Positions 26,021 to 34,950 of a DNA stretch of 42,641 nucleotides are shown in pieces. Under the pieces are notes generated by a model. The model saw only the letters and a program-made list of their open reading frames with translations. It made no database searches and was not told where the DNA came from. Numbering within the stretch: the first letter of the stretch is position 1; the number at the start of each line of letters is the position of its first letter. Source of the DNA: Lactobacillus ultunensis DSM 16047. Lineage in GTDB: Bacteria > Bacillota > Bacilli > Lactobacillales > Lactobacillaceae. The stretch lies in assembly GCF_001436305.1 (NCBI RefSeq), contig NZ_AZFO01000019.1, positions 1-42,641 on the forward strand, given 5' to 3'. A program made the translations under genes and the position numbers.

Positions 26021-28504
26021 CTAAAACTTACTATGTTTTAAAACTCGCATATGAGAAGCAAGAGCCCACTGCTTTTGAGTACCTAATCGATAATAAAGCT
26101 TACCTCTAATCTTCTTTTTAGCAAAGACTTTCCAATTAGTACCTACTCTTAAAGTCCGTTTAGTCTTATTTCCTTTTTGAGTAACTAAAACAACTTTTTT
26201 GGTTACTTGCGCTATTCTTCTAAACTTATGTTCTAAATTACGAGTATGAGATCTTCTTGTTTTCTTAATATTCTTTGGAGCCTCTGGAGTAATAGATGGT
26301 TCAGGAGTTACTTTGGATTTTAAATCAAGATCAGATGAACTTATCCATTGATCACTGTTTTTTAATTGATAGAAAACTTTATCGGCACGTGTTAATTTAT
26401 TAATTAAATGTACACTTTGATTACCTTCAATTTGACCAATAACCGTTCCCCCTTGGTTATAAACAGTAATTGATCCGTCATGTAGAATAGCGTTCAAATT
26501 CACTGCAGTTATTTGTGAATTATTTTGATTATTCACAATATTTGATACATCGTTATTTTCAAATGCAACATTTTGATTATTTGGAGTGACTACTACACCA
26601 TTATCTCCGAAAGTTACATTAGGATGCTTTAAATTGTTCAAGGTCGATTGAGCAGCAAATAATTTATTTTGAGCAGTATTAAGTATGGACTTAGCTTGAT
26701 CAAGTGCAGATTGTGCTGCATTAATTTTGCTTTGAGCAATATCTTTAGCTGATTTAAGTGCTGTTAACCGATTTTGTTCAGATTGTAGTGCTGACTGAGC
26801 AGTCGCCAATGCCCTCTGTGCTGCATTTACAGCACTTCGTGGATTACGTAAATTATATAACTCAGTTGTCAAATTATTAATTTTTGTCTGATCAACATCA
26901 AGCGCAGATTGAATATCAGATACAGCTTTTTTAGCAGAAGCCAAAGCTGTTTTGGCTTGATCTTCCGCGGACTGTTTAGCATGTTGGTCATTTACAGCAC
27001 TTTCATAATTACTTTGAGCTGAGGCAACTGCCGTAATAGCATTATTTAAAGCTGTTCGAGCAGCATTAACAGCATTACGTAAATCTGTCGAATGATCGTC
27101 GCTCAAAGACAGGTTATCATTCTGATTAAATTTACTTGTATCTTCAATTTGACTCGGGTCCACCGGATTCATATGAAAAGCTAAGTTATTATCATATTTT
27201 GAAATAGCTAATCCCATAAATTTACTGCCTGGGTGAGTCAAACTCATAGCATGACCCCAATGAGATGCGGCATCGTTAAAAAGCATATTAATAACTATAC
27301 CATAAAGATTATTCTTAATATCATCCATTGTAACTTTACTTGGATCATCGCTTGATACAAGAGGATAAGCACTGGTATCTTGTTGAACATTATTATTATA
27401 ATCTGGAACTAATCCAGGTTGTAAGAAACCCATTGCTTCTTCATAGCTATTCATTCCCACATTATGATAAGCCTGTCTAAGAGCAGAAATATCATGTCCT
27501 CGTGTTTCAGGATTCCAATTATCGTTTTCGTAAATATGTGCTACTTCGTCAGACATTTTCATTGCTGACCTATTGTATTTTAATGGGGCATAACCTAATT
27601 GTGAACGTAATCCGTTAAGTAAATTTAGATAAAATTCACGTATATTATTCAATTGACTATTACTAATATTAGCAATATCAACAACCTCATTCTTATCTGA
27701 ATTACTAGATTGATAATGATTACGAGTTAAAAGAGATGCCCCAGCATTTTTAACTTCTGTTTGTAAACTACTTGATAATGTTCCTTCCATTTCATGCTCA
27801 GACAAATAATTTTGAGCATTATTAATTGCTGTTTTAAATGCTGAATCAATAATAATTTTATTAGGATCAACACTTTCTTGAGCATTATTTAAATTTGCTT
27901 GAGCAGTATCTAAAGCGGCTTGTTTATTAGCTCTATCAGCTTTAGCTGCATTTAATGTTGCCTTCGCATTATTAACATTGGTATCTGCTGTTTGAGTCGC
28001 TCTTTTAGCTTCATCATACGCAGTTTGCTTGCTATTACTTTCGGTATTTGCGTTAGTCAAAGCAACATGATCCCTACTATACTGAACATTTGCTGTATCA
28101 AGACTACGTTGTGTTTGTGCTATCTTATCAGGTGTGGCTTGCTTAGCATCAACTTGAGCTTGAGTTAATGCGGCTTGTTTATCAGTTACTACTTTTTGAG
28201 CATCTACAACTTTTTTCGCTTGATTATCATAAGCTCTAATTGAAGCTTGATTTGCTTCTTGAACTTGAGCTAAATTTTGTTCCTTATTATTTACTTCTAC
28301 TTTCGCCTTATTTACTTCATCTTGAGCATTTTGAACATTAGATTGAGCACGTGCTTCAGAATCAGCACCTTTTTGTTCTTGACCTGCACTTTCATTATTA
28401 GTACCATCACTTGCAGCCTGAACTTTAGACCCATGAATGTTGACCAATAATAATGCAGATAATGCAGTAGCACTAAGACTACTAATTAAAAATCTTTTAT
28501 TCAT
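26021..28504 (-). CDS. Surface protein with SEC10/PgrA-like domain and C-terminal SLAP domain
   Basis: This exported protein is about 827 residues. The start at 28504 follows AAAGGGAAAGTTAAAAATA. A signal peptide ends near KVQA (about residue 30). An Ala/Gln/Asn-rich coiled coil covers about residues 35-225. A CAP-like surface-exclusion domain follows at about 260-480 (IREFYLNLLNGLRSQLGY, DEVAHIYEND, NDAASHWGHAMSLTHPGSKF). A second coiled coil follows, then a Pro/Thr linker. The basic C-terminus (VVLVTQKGNKTKRTLRVG, GKLYYRLGTQKQWALASH) is a SLAP domain that binds the wall non-covalently; no LPxTG is present. Its role in adhesion or mating exclusion is not proven. Confidence 0.9.
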   Translation of the reverse strand: MNKRFLISSLSATALSALLLVNIHGSKVQAASDGTNNESAGQEQKGADSEARAQSNVQNAQDEVNKAKVEVNNKEQNLAQVQEANQASIRAYDNQAKKVVDAQKVVTDKQAALTQAQVDAKQATPDKIAQTQRSLDTANVQYSRDHVALTNANTESNSKQTAYDEAKRATQTADTNVNNAKATLNAAKADRANKQAALDTAQANLNNAQESVDPNKIIIDSAFKTAINNAQNYLSEHEMEGTLSSSLQTEVKNAGASLLTRNHYQSSNSDKNEVVDIANISNSQLNNIREFYLNLLNGLRSQLGYAPLKYNRSAMKMSDEVAHIYENDNWNPETRGHDISALRQAYHNVGMNSYEEAMGFLQPGLVPDYNNNVQQDTSAYPLVSSDDPSKVTMDDIKNNLYGIVINMLFNDAASHWGHAMSLTHPGSKFMGLAISKYDNNLAFHMNPVDPSQIEDTSKFNQNDNLSLSDDHSTDLRNAVNAARTALNNAITAVASAQSNYESAVNDQHAKQSAEDQAKTALASAKKAVSDIQSALDVDQTKINNLTTELYNLRNPRSAVNAAQRALATAQSALQSEQNRLTALKSAKDIAQSKINAAQSALDQAKSILNTAQNKLFAAQSTLNNLKHPNVTFGDNGVVVTPNNQNVAFENNDVSNIVNNQNNSQITAVNLNAILHDGSITVYNQGGTVIGQIEGNQSVHLINKLTRADKVFYQLKNSDQWISSSDLDLKSKVTPEPSITPEAPKNIKKTRRSHTRNLEHKFRRIAQVTKKVVLVTQKGNKTKRTLRVGTNWKVFAKKKIRGKLYYRLGTQKQWALASHMRVLKHSKF

Positions 28505-28749
28505 TATTTTTAACTTTCCCTTTCTTTTTGCTATTTCCACTTAATAATATCAGGGTTTAGAATTGATGTATACAAAATACGGTATATTTTTATATAATTT
28601 TGTAACTCAATTCAAATATGGACAGTTTTAGACTAACCTTTTCTGCCTAAATCTTTAATTATATTTCACTTCTAGATAAGTTTTCTTTTACAAATGACAT
28701 GAGTTACGTTATTATATATTAAAAATTGTTTCAAAAGGATGTTATATAC

Positions 28750-29580
28750 ATGAAAAAAAATAAATTATTTACTGTACTTGCTGCAATTACTTTATTCACG
28801 AGTACAAGTGTTATTGTTGAAAATAATAATTTTAATACAACTGTATTAGCCGCTAAGAAAACTACTACAGCTAAAGTAAAGGTAAAGAGTGGTGCTCGTC
28901 TTTACCATATTACCTTTAACAAAAAAGGTACTAAAGTCATTAGAATTAATCTCCTTAAGAATAAAGGCCGTGTGCAAGCTCTAAGAGGAGGGACATTTAA
29001 TGCTATCTGGTCCAAGAAGTATAAGGGCACTAACTACTACTATATTGGTAATAATGGCAAAACTGCATGGGCTGTTAGAACAAAAGATGCCAAAGTAATT
29101 GGTAAGAAGAGGGTACCAACTATTACTACTTTTGTTAAGCTTAATAAAGCTAAAGCAGCTAAAGCTCAAGCAAAGCAAAAAGCTAAGGTAGATGCTCGTA
29201 AAGCATTAGCTAAACAATGGCAAGACAAGATTGATGCTGCTAAACCAAAGAGCTTCACTGGCAAAGTAAACACAGAAACTATTTACGGTACTGTAGGTTC
29301 AGACAATAAAATTCAACAAGCCAATGATAAATTAAGTATGGGTACCAATTTAACCATAATTTATAAGATTAATGACGTCTTTAAGGGTAGTAGCAATAAC
29401 TCCAACGGTTATATTGCTTACGATAACGATGATAAAAAGACTGTTCTTGTACCTGCAGCTGCTGTTTCGTTAGATAATGGCTCTGATGCAGATGTCTTGA
29501 CACAAGATCAATATTCTACTGCTCAAAAGAATGTAGACTCTCTTTACCAACAAGCTAAAAAGGCTTTGAACATTAAATAA
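28750..29580 (+). CDS. Secreted lysine-rich protein with SLAP-like N-terminal domain
   Basis: This exported protein has about 276 residues. The ATG at 28750 follows AAAAGGATGTTATAT. A signal peptide ends around TVLAAKK (residue about 35). Residues about 40-130 look like a SLAP-type repeat (SGARLYHITFNKKGTKV, YKGTNYYYIGNNGKTAWAVR). A Lys/Ala-rich helix and a small C-terminal domain follow. It is divergent from the PgrA-like gene, and both share the 245-nt region between them. It probably sits on the cell wall; the function is unknown. Confidence 0.82.
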   Translation: MKKNKLFTVLAAITLFTSTSVIVENNNFNTTVLAAKKTTTAKVKVKSGARLYHITFNKKGTKVIRINLLKNKGRVQALRGGTFNAIWSKKYKGTNYYYIGNNGKTAWAVRTKDAKVIGKKRVPTITTFVKLNKAKAAKAQAKQKAKVDARKALAKQWQDKIDAAKPKSFTGKVNTETIYGTVGSDNKIQQANDKLSMGTNLTIIYKINDVFKGSSNNSNGYIAYDNDDKKTVLVPAAAVSLDNGSDADVLTQDQYSTAQKNVDSLYQQAKKALNIK

Positions 29581-29605
29581 TAACTGAAACTTGAAAGCAC
29601 TAGAA

Positions 29606-29644
29606 TTAGCCGGATTCCTTATCGGATCTGGCTTTTTGTTTTTC
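29606..29644 (+). terminator. Terminator after the secreted protein gene
   Basis: AGCCGGAT and ATCTGGCT form an imperfect hairpin followed by TTTTTGTTTTT. Confidence 0.8.
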
Positions 29645-29890
29645 TAATTAGTTCTTGAGCTGTCATCTTAAGTTGGTTTTGAATGAAAACCGGCAATAGC
29701 TTAATAAAGTTGTCTAATATTTGTTCAACTATGGCTGAAATTTTGGCTTTTGCTTTTTTACGGCTGTGAGCAGGTAGACCTTAGCAAAAGCAGAAATTAA
29801 AGATTCAGTGTCCTTTTCTTGGTCGAATTGCGTTATACTTTTCATTGCATAGGATTTCCTTTGCTTTGAATTTGACACTTAAAGTATAAC
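29645..29890 (-). pseudogene. Transposase-like N-terminal fragment
   Basis: A minus-strand frame starting with MKSITQFDQEKDTESLIS breaks after about 20-30 residues. The DNA upstream of it holds an inverted pair GCGTTATACTTT / AAAGTATAACGC around 29824-29900. It looks like the start of a lactobacillar transposase, but the family is not certain. Confidence 0.4.
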
Positions 29891-30099
29891 GCGGAGAAAT
29901 CCTGCGTTTTTATTTTTACGCGAAAAAACTAGGAACCATGCCGGAAGAGCATAATTTCTAGTTTTCAAGTTTTAGAGACTAATAAAAATAAGTTTAAGTC
30001 TATTTCTGACGCTGATATTTTTAATATTAAAAATATAATTTTCAAAAATTGCTTAGTAAATTATTAAGTCCCTTGTACCACCTGCTAAATAGAAGATAT
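29891..30099. other. Intergenic, no gene seen
   Basis: A 209-nt AT-rich gap before the IS66 remnant; only short imperfect repeats are seen. Confidence 0.5.
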
Positions 30100-31062
30100 G
30101 TAAGTGTCAAAAGAATATCAATTTAGGAGGAAGTTTGAATTATATTACAAGAAAATTTGAAAAAGATTATTAACGAACAGGCAACCATAATTCAAAACTT
30201 AACTGATGAGATCAAACTCTTCCATGAACCAGTGGCTTATTTAACACAAAAGCGTACGGTAAGTCATCAGAGCAGATATCTCTGAATGGACAAATATGAT
30301 CCGGATGCTCAAGATAACAGAGAGCCGTCTCCGACTAGACTATTACTTATCAAAGACAAGCTTCCAGAGAAAACAAGTTGATCTGCCAGCAGCCTTTTCA
30401 GCTGAATAAGTTCATTATGAATTAAGCGATAAGCATTGTCCTAACTGTCATCATGAACTGCTTGAAATTGGAAACTATTCTGTCAGACAAGAATTGCTTT
30501 TCATTCCTGCTCAGCTTAAGTACTTAGATCACATCCAGCATGCTTATAAGTGCCAATACTGCAACCAAAGAAATCCTAGCAATAAGATTATTAAAGCCGC
30601 GGTGCCCAAAGCACTATTCAATCCTGGCTTAGGCTTGGCTTCACTCATTGCTCATACTTTATATCCAAAGTATGAACTGAAGATCCAGACTGTCGGCATG
30701 AAAGCTAGAAAAGATTTTACTATATTTATTGCTCAAGCCAGAGACGTGACTACCGTGGTCATAACAGTCCTAATAGTTATTCAGTTAGTTAAACCATTCC
30801 ACATTATCAGGGATGCACTTGATAAACAGAATGGTAGAAAGAAGTTAAAATGAATGTTCTCAAGAATAAAGTTGCCTTCTATGATTCAAGACTGGCTGAG
30901 GAAATTAGAATACAGCTACATTGATATTCGTGCTAAACGATCCAAAGCATTTGACAATTGTGAGAATGCTACCGCCTTAGATTTAGCTGGACCGTTGACG
31001 ACGAAAAAATTCTAAAGAAAACTACAATCGAAGATTGCTGAAATAGGCTCTATCTGCTTAAT
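30100..31062 (+). mobile_element. IS66-family transposase remnant
   Basis: The left-end-like GTAAGTGTCAAAA at about 30101 is followed by an AGGAGG site and a broken tnpC. Frames hold IINEQATIIQNLTDEIKLF, then CPNCHHELLEIGNYSVRQ with the zinc-type CPNC, then a run of about 119 codons (30494-30853) containing LKYLDHIQHAYKCQYCNQRN and AAVPKALFNPGLGLASLIAH. The central DDE part is deleted and the C-terminal part is shifted. The element is dead. Confidence 0.82.
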
Positions 31063-31237
31063 AAAAAAGAATGCATCCCTCATTTTAAGAGATGCACCCT
31101 TCTTGTGTTGTACGTTAATACCCAATTAGCCTAAATTTCTTCTAAATCTAAAGGAAGAAGGCAACCGAATAATCAGTTGTCTTCTTTATTTTATAATAAA
31201 ATGATTTTCTTTACTAGTCTTATGCACATTTATTATA
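31063..31237. other. Intergenic with two hairpins
   Basis: GCATC / GATGC around 31070-31100 and AAGAAGGCAAC / GTTGTCTTCTT at 31155-31185 look like terminators of lost genes. No coding frame is supported. Confidence 0.4.
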
Positions 31238-31297
31238 TAAAAACATCTCTTGTTGACAGTTAGCTATTATTTACTAATTAGCCTAAAGAGATGCTTT
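31238..31297 (-). terminator. Terminator of the small membrane protein gene
   Basis: On the minus strand CATCTCTT pairs with AAGAGATG around an inner TTAGC / GCTAA helix, followed by TTTTTATA. It lies just after the stop at 31301. Confidence 0.7.
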
Positions 31298-31300
31298 TGT

Positions 31301-31492
31301 TTATTTGATAGGTTTTCTAATAATTATGAATGGCAAAACCCGTCTGATTAAGACCATTACTTCGTTAACTCCAATAATTGCAAGCACGATGTAAATCACG
31401 TTGGTACTCATAAAGCTAGCGCTAAATAAGTAAATAACCATTACACTGGTACTCACAATTAATATTAAAGTCAGAATCAGCAAATTTCTCAT
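31301..31492 (-). CDS. Small membrane protein, unrecognised
   Basis: This 63-residue protein has two hydrophobic helices (about residues 2-25 and 30-48) and a basic C-terminal tail (RRVLPFIIIRKPIK). The ribosome site is weak. It has its own terminator, which supports a real transcript. A 29-codon hydrophobic frame lies just upstream. The function is unknown. Confidence 0.5.
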   Translation of the reverse strand: MRNLLILTLILIVSTSVMVIYLFSASFMSTNVIYIVLAIIGVNEVMVLIRRVLPFIIIRKPIK

Positions 31493-31554
31493 ATTGATTA
31501 TGTACTACTTCTCACCTAAAGACAAATAGTAGTCTACTGTGAGCGCAATAACAC

Positions 31555-31644
31555 CTAATTTGATACCATTATCATAGGCAATAAGATCAAAATAAAGGCA
31601 TATAAGCCAACTAATTCGCGTAAAGCCAAAGTTAGTAATAACAT
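31555..31644 (-). CDS. Possible 29-residue hydrophobic peptide
   Basis: An ATG after GTGAGGGGGACACT opens a 29-codon frame that is mostly Leu, Ile, Val and Met (one likely membrane helix). A different frame continues from its middle as YDNGIKLGVIALTVDYYLSL to a stop at 31505, so this may instead be a frameshifted small gene. It could be a toxin-like peptide; this is a guess from size and composition. Confidence 0.3.
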   Translation of the reverse strand: MLLLTLALRELVGLYAFILILLPMIMVSN

Positions 31645-31649
31645 AGTGT

Positions 31650-31954
31650 CCCCCTCACACAATTAATTTTAGTGTGAACCTGAAATCTAACTAGGAATCA
31701 CAGAATTTGATCAAAAATGATTGAAATAAGCCAGAAAAAGTAATTGACTACAACAATGGCTTTATAGAGCTTAACAAATTTTGTATTTTAGACGTGACAC
31801 AAATAATCTGTTAACAGAATGTATAATTTTGATAAATACTTTGTAGTTCAATGTCCAAAACCAAAAAAGCAAATTATTATTTGATCTGAATAGCATTTTA
31901 GATAAGTGTAAATTAGATCTACTGTATATATTTAATAATTTTTAGATAAATATT
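31650..31954. other. Intergenic, no gene seen
   Basis: AT-rich DNA left of the IS5 element, with no supported coding frame or strong hairpin. Confidence 0.5.
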
Positions 31955-32784
31955 AGAGTTACTGCGAAACATCTGCTATAATCTTAAATTATGAAATACG
32001 AAACAGCTAAAAATTTAAACAATACCAGATTCAAGCGCCTGATCGGCGTTGCCAAGCCTGTCTTTGACGAAATGGTCAAAGTATTAAAAGCCGAATATCA
32101 AGTCAAGCATGCCCGAGGCGGCAGAAAGCCCAAGCTGGTAATTGAAGACCTGCTTCTGGCTACTTTGCAGTACCTCGCTGCCGATTATGGCGTGCATGAC
32201 AGCAACCTGATCAGAAGAAGCCACTGGGCCGAAGAGACTTTGGTTAAGCATGGCTTTAACATTGGCAAGCAAGAAATCGAGCCAGACGATGTTGTCTTAA
32301 TCGATGCCATTGAAGTAAAGATTCAACGCCCAAAAAAAGACAAGCAGCTTATTATTCCAGCAAGAAAAAGCAGCACGTTTTTAAAACCCAGGCGATTGCA
32401 GACACTACCGGCAGAATTATTCATTTAGACAGCTGCCAAGCATACCGGCATGACATGTGGCTGCTGCGTGAGTCCAGGCGCAGTCTGCACCGATCCGGTT
32501 TGATTTTAGCGGATAGCGGTTATCAAGGATTGGACAAGATTTACTTTCAGGCAAAAACACCGGTCAAATCCAGCAAGAAGAAACCACTGAATCAACAGGA
32601 CAGAGAGCTGAATCATTTAATTTCTTCAATTCGAATCAAAGTAGAGCATGTATTTGGCAAGGTCAAAGCATACAAAATATTTTCTACTACGTATCGCAAT
32701 TATCGCCGACGTTTTAATTTAAGAATGAATTTAATCTGCGGGATCATCAACCAAGAACTGGCTATCTAGTTTCGCAGTAACTCT
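31955..32784 (+). mobile_element. IS5-type insertion sequence with perfect ends
   Basis: AGAGTTACTGCGAAAC (31955-31970) and its exact complement (32769-32784) form 16-bp terminal inverted repeats. ATT flanks both sides, a possible 3-bp target duplication. The single transposase gene inside is broken, so the element can no longer move by itself, although its ends could be used in trans. Confidence 0.88.
31991..32769 (+). pseudogene. Broken IS5-family transposase
   Basis: Frame one (31991-32428) starts MKYETAKNLNNTRFKRLIGV and reads the HTH part and LIDAIEVKIQRPKK; frame two (32455-32769) continues with LILADSGYQGLDKIY and IKVEHVFGKVKAYKIF. A shift occurs near 32360. The HTH region, ATLQYLAADYGVHDSNL, appears about ten residues shorter than in related transposases, so a second, in-frame deletion is likely. 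Confidence 0.85.
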
Positions 32785-32827
32785 ATTTTTATAACACACA
32801 GAGAAATCGCTTACTAAAATAAAATTA

Positions 32828-32858
32828 TTGTGTCATGTACGAAAATGTGTTATATACT
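32828..32858 (+). promoter_or_regulatory. Promoter of small-RNA candidate B
   Basis: A TGTTATATACT region with the -10 TATACT at 32853-32858 matches the promoter of copy A. A possible -35, TTGTGT (32828), is spaced rather far at 19 nt. Confidence 0.5.
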
Positions 32859-32863
32859 AAACA

Positions 32864-32966
32864 TTGAATTGCACATAATTGAATCAATTAAAAAAGGATT
32901 TACTTGCTACAGTTTAGCTTACTACCCTATTGTAATGTCCCATTGATTCAAGGAGTGCAATTTTTT
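32864..32966 (+). ncRNA. Small-RNA candidate B, paralogue of the element at 24993-25093
   Basis: TTGCAC (32869-32874) pairs with GTGCAA (32955-32960), and GAATCAAT (32881-32888) pairs with ATTGATTC (32942-32949). The last inner pair is U-A where copy A has A-U, a compensatory change. The interior is again 53 nt and ends in ACCCTATTGTAATGTCCC, close to the C-rich segment of copy A. Six T follow. No shared peptide is encoded. Confidence 0.65.
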
Positions 32967-33302
32967 GTAAAAAATAAAAGCCAATAGATATTAGCAAAGT
33001 TGAATTCTCATATTAGACGTATTTGTTATAAATAACCAAGCATAAGGGTTAATTTCTAATGAGTGATTGGCTCTTAATTTGATATTAGAACTAAGACGTA
33101 AGAGACTAATAGATGATAAGCTCCAAATTAATTTTGGATATAAAGAACCAGAACCAACGAATGGTAGACACTAAAATATACTGATGAGGATGAGTTTACA
33201 TATGAGTGTGAGTTCATTTTTACGCATAAGTAAACTTGACATAATAAAAAGTTGGTAAAATTTCAATTCATTATACTTTCATCAATGCTTACCGGTTAGT
33301 TG
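32967..33302. other. Intergenic, no gene seen
   Basis: AT-rich sequence between small-RNA candidate B and the IS110 remnant. No supported coding frame; it may contain the former left end of the IS110 element. Confidence 0.5.
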
Positions 33303-34155
33303 TGATTCAATGCACCACAAAAGCTACGTACTCCTCAATTTAAGGAATATTATGAACTACAAAATGCGAGTCGCTATTATGAAGAACTAACCAGAGCTTT
33401 AGTTATTAATAACAACCAGTTGCATCATACCTTATAATCTACTTTTTTTAGTTAAAAAAGTGCTGTAAGTCTACAGGAAAAATCTGTCAGACGTTTGTCA
33501 GCTTATTTTCACATACTCAATATGTCTTAAACCACAATGAAATCCAAGTCTTTCAAAGTCTGTTAATTATTTTAGGCATTGACAGGCAAAGAACGCATTA
33601 TTTAATAGCCAACCCCCATGCTTTAGCTAGACAAGTTTACCTGTATGACACTGATAGCGGTATTACTATTTGAGCAATTCAACGCAATACTGCTAACCTA
33701 CTTTCTTTAAATACGGAAAGAGAAAGTATAGTTTATGAAAAAACTTGCGAAGCAAGTAAATGATCAGTCTTTGATTATCTATGAAAATATTCCCGGTATT
33801 GCTAAAACTACTGCAGTTAGATTAGCAATAGAATTAAGAGATTTGAGACGCTTTGAAACTTTAGCTCAAATTGATGCCTTTGCCGGTATTGATCAGGCCA
33901 CTATGTGAAAAAGACAGTAATTTAGGAATAATCAAACACAGCAATCACCTAGCTAGAAATATTCTATATCGGACAATTACGCAAATGGAAACTATAAAAG
34001 CTACTCAACCTTGTTATATTACTGATTATTACGATAAGAAAAAACGATCTTCAAATAGCCAAGGCTATAAGAAGATCATCATTACCTCAGTCCACAAACT
34101 GATCGCACAATGTTTGCACTTGTCAAATATGATCAATTATATGATTACAACGTAG
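33303..34155 (+). pseudogene. IS110-family transposase remnant
   Basis: Broken plus-strand frames read PQKLRTPQFKEYYELQNASR, then KQVNDQSLIIYENIPGIAKT, then RLAIELRDLRRFETLAQIDA and FAGID, and last NHLARNILYRTITQ with YYDKKKRSSNSQGYKKIIIT. The order and motifs match the C-terminal half of IS110 transposases (Transposase_20 part). Several stops and shifts are present, and the N-terminal DEDD part is missing. Confidence 0.8.
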
Positions 34156-34356
34156 TTACAGACAATAAAAGACTTTAGTTGAAATCAAATAATCAACTTT
34201 AGTATAACCACCCATGAAAGTCTTACAAGTACCCATACGTTTATTTGTAAGACTTTCAATATTTACTTTCTTTGACCCTAACCCTATTCGCACTATTAAA
34301 TAAGTAATATTTTCGTCTTAAATCACTGATAATACTTGACTTAAGGTAGAAAACAA
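34156..34356. other. Intergenic with a 13-bp inverted repeat
   Basis: GAAAGTCTTACAA (34216-34228) and its exact complement (34245-34257) are separated by 16 nt. It follows the IS110 remnant and might be part of its non-coding end. No gene is seen. Confidence 0.45.
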
Positions 34357-34382
34357 AGGCAGATCATTTTTGATCTGCCTTC
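34357..34382. terminator. Terminator of the small gene at 34445
   Basis: AAGGCAGATCA and TGATCTGCCTT form an 11-bp stem; on the minus strand TTGTTTTC follows. Confidence 0.75.
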
Positions 34383-34444
34383 GTTATTAATAGATTGAAT
34401 GAATAATAAAATATTAGCAGAAATCTACAAGTTTGACAAGCTTT

Positions 34445-34711
34445 TTAGTCTTTAATTCGATGAGCTTCTAGCCCTTCAAGCTTGTTAAGCAGATCGCTGA
34501 ATTCGGTTAAATTTTTAGAAATAGCGTTAATATAATAATTTTCATATCTCAAGTCTTCAATTTCGGATGCATGCTGCGTCTTCTCTTTGCCCAAATCCTT
34601 ATGATCAATCAGAATTTGGAACAACCGCGTAAAGTCCGCAGTATTGGCGATAGTCCGATCTTGCATTTGGTCAAATATTGGCTTGATTTCAGCGAAGCTT
34701 TGTTGATCCAT
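34445..34711 (-). CDS. Unrecognised small helical protein
   Basis: This 88-residue, charged, predicted coiled-coil or helical protein (IFDQMQDRTIANTADFTRLF, LTEFSDLLNKLEGLEAHRI) has no signal peptide or membrane segment. A ribosome site is weak (AGAAAG). A terminator follows its stop, which supports it being a real gene. It sits among decayed elements. The function is unknown. Confidence 0.55.
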   Translation of the reverse strand: MDQQSFAEIKPIFDQMQDRTIANTADFTRLFQILIDHKDLGKEKTQHASEIEDLRYENYYINAISKNLTEFSDLLNKLEGLEAHRIKD

Positions 34712-34788
34712 CCTACAATCTTTCTATTAAACATCTATCTTTATTTATTATAACAAATCATCATCTAAAATAGTCATTGAAAGGACTA

Positions 34789-34839
34789 AAAAAGCAGATA
34801 TTTTGCGTTAACCTCGAGCTAGGGCGAAACATCTGCTTT
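34789..34839. repeat. Long hairpin, IS-end-like
   Basis: AAAAGCAGATATTTTGC pairs with GCGAAACATCTGCTTTT (with G-T pairs) across a loop of about 17 nt. GCGAAACATCTGCT is identical to bases just inside the left end of the IS5 element (31964-31977), so this may be a relic of a related element. Confidence 0.45.
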
Positions 34840-34950
34840 TCCCGATATAATTGATGTTACTATAAAAATTGTCTCATATCAAATTTAACTACATGTAAAC
34901 TGTTTAAAATTTTCAAACAAGTAAATAAAATAAAGCAATTTGATCAAACC

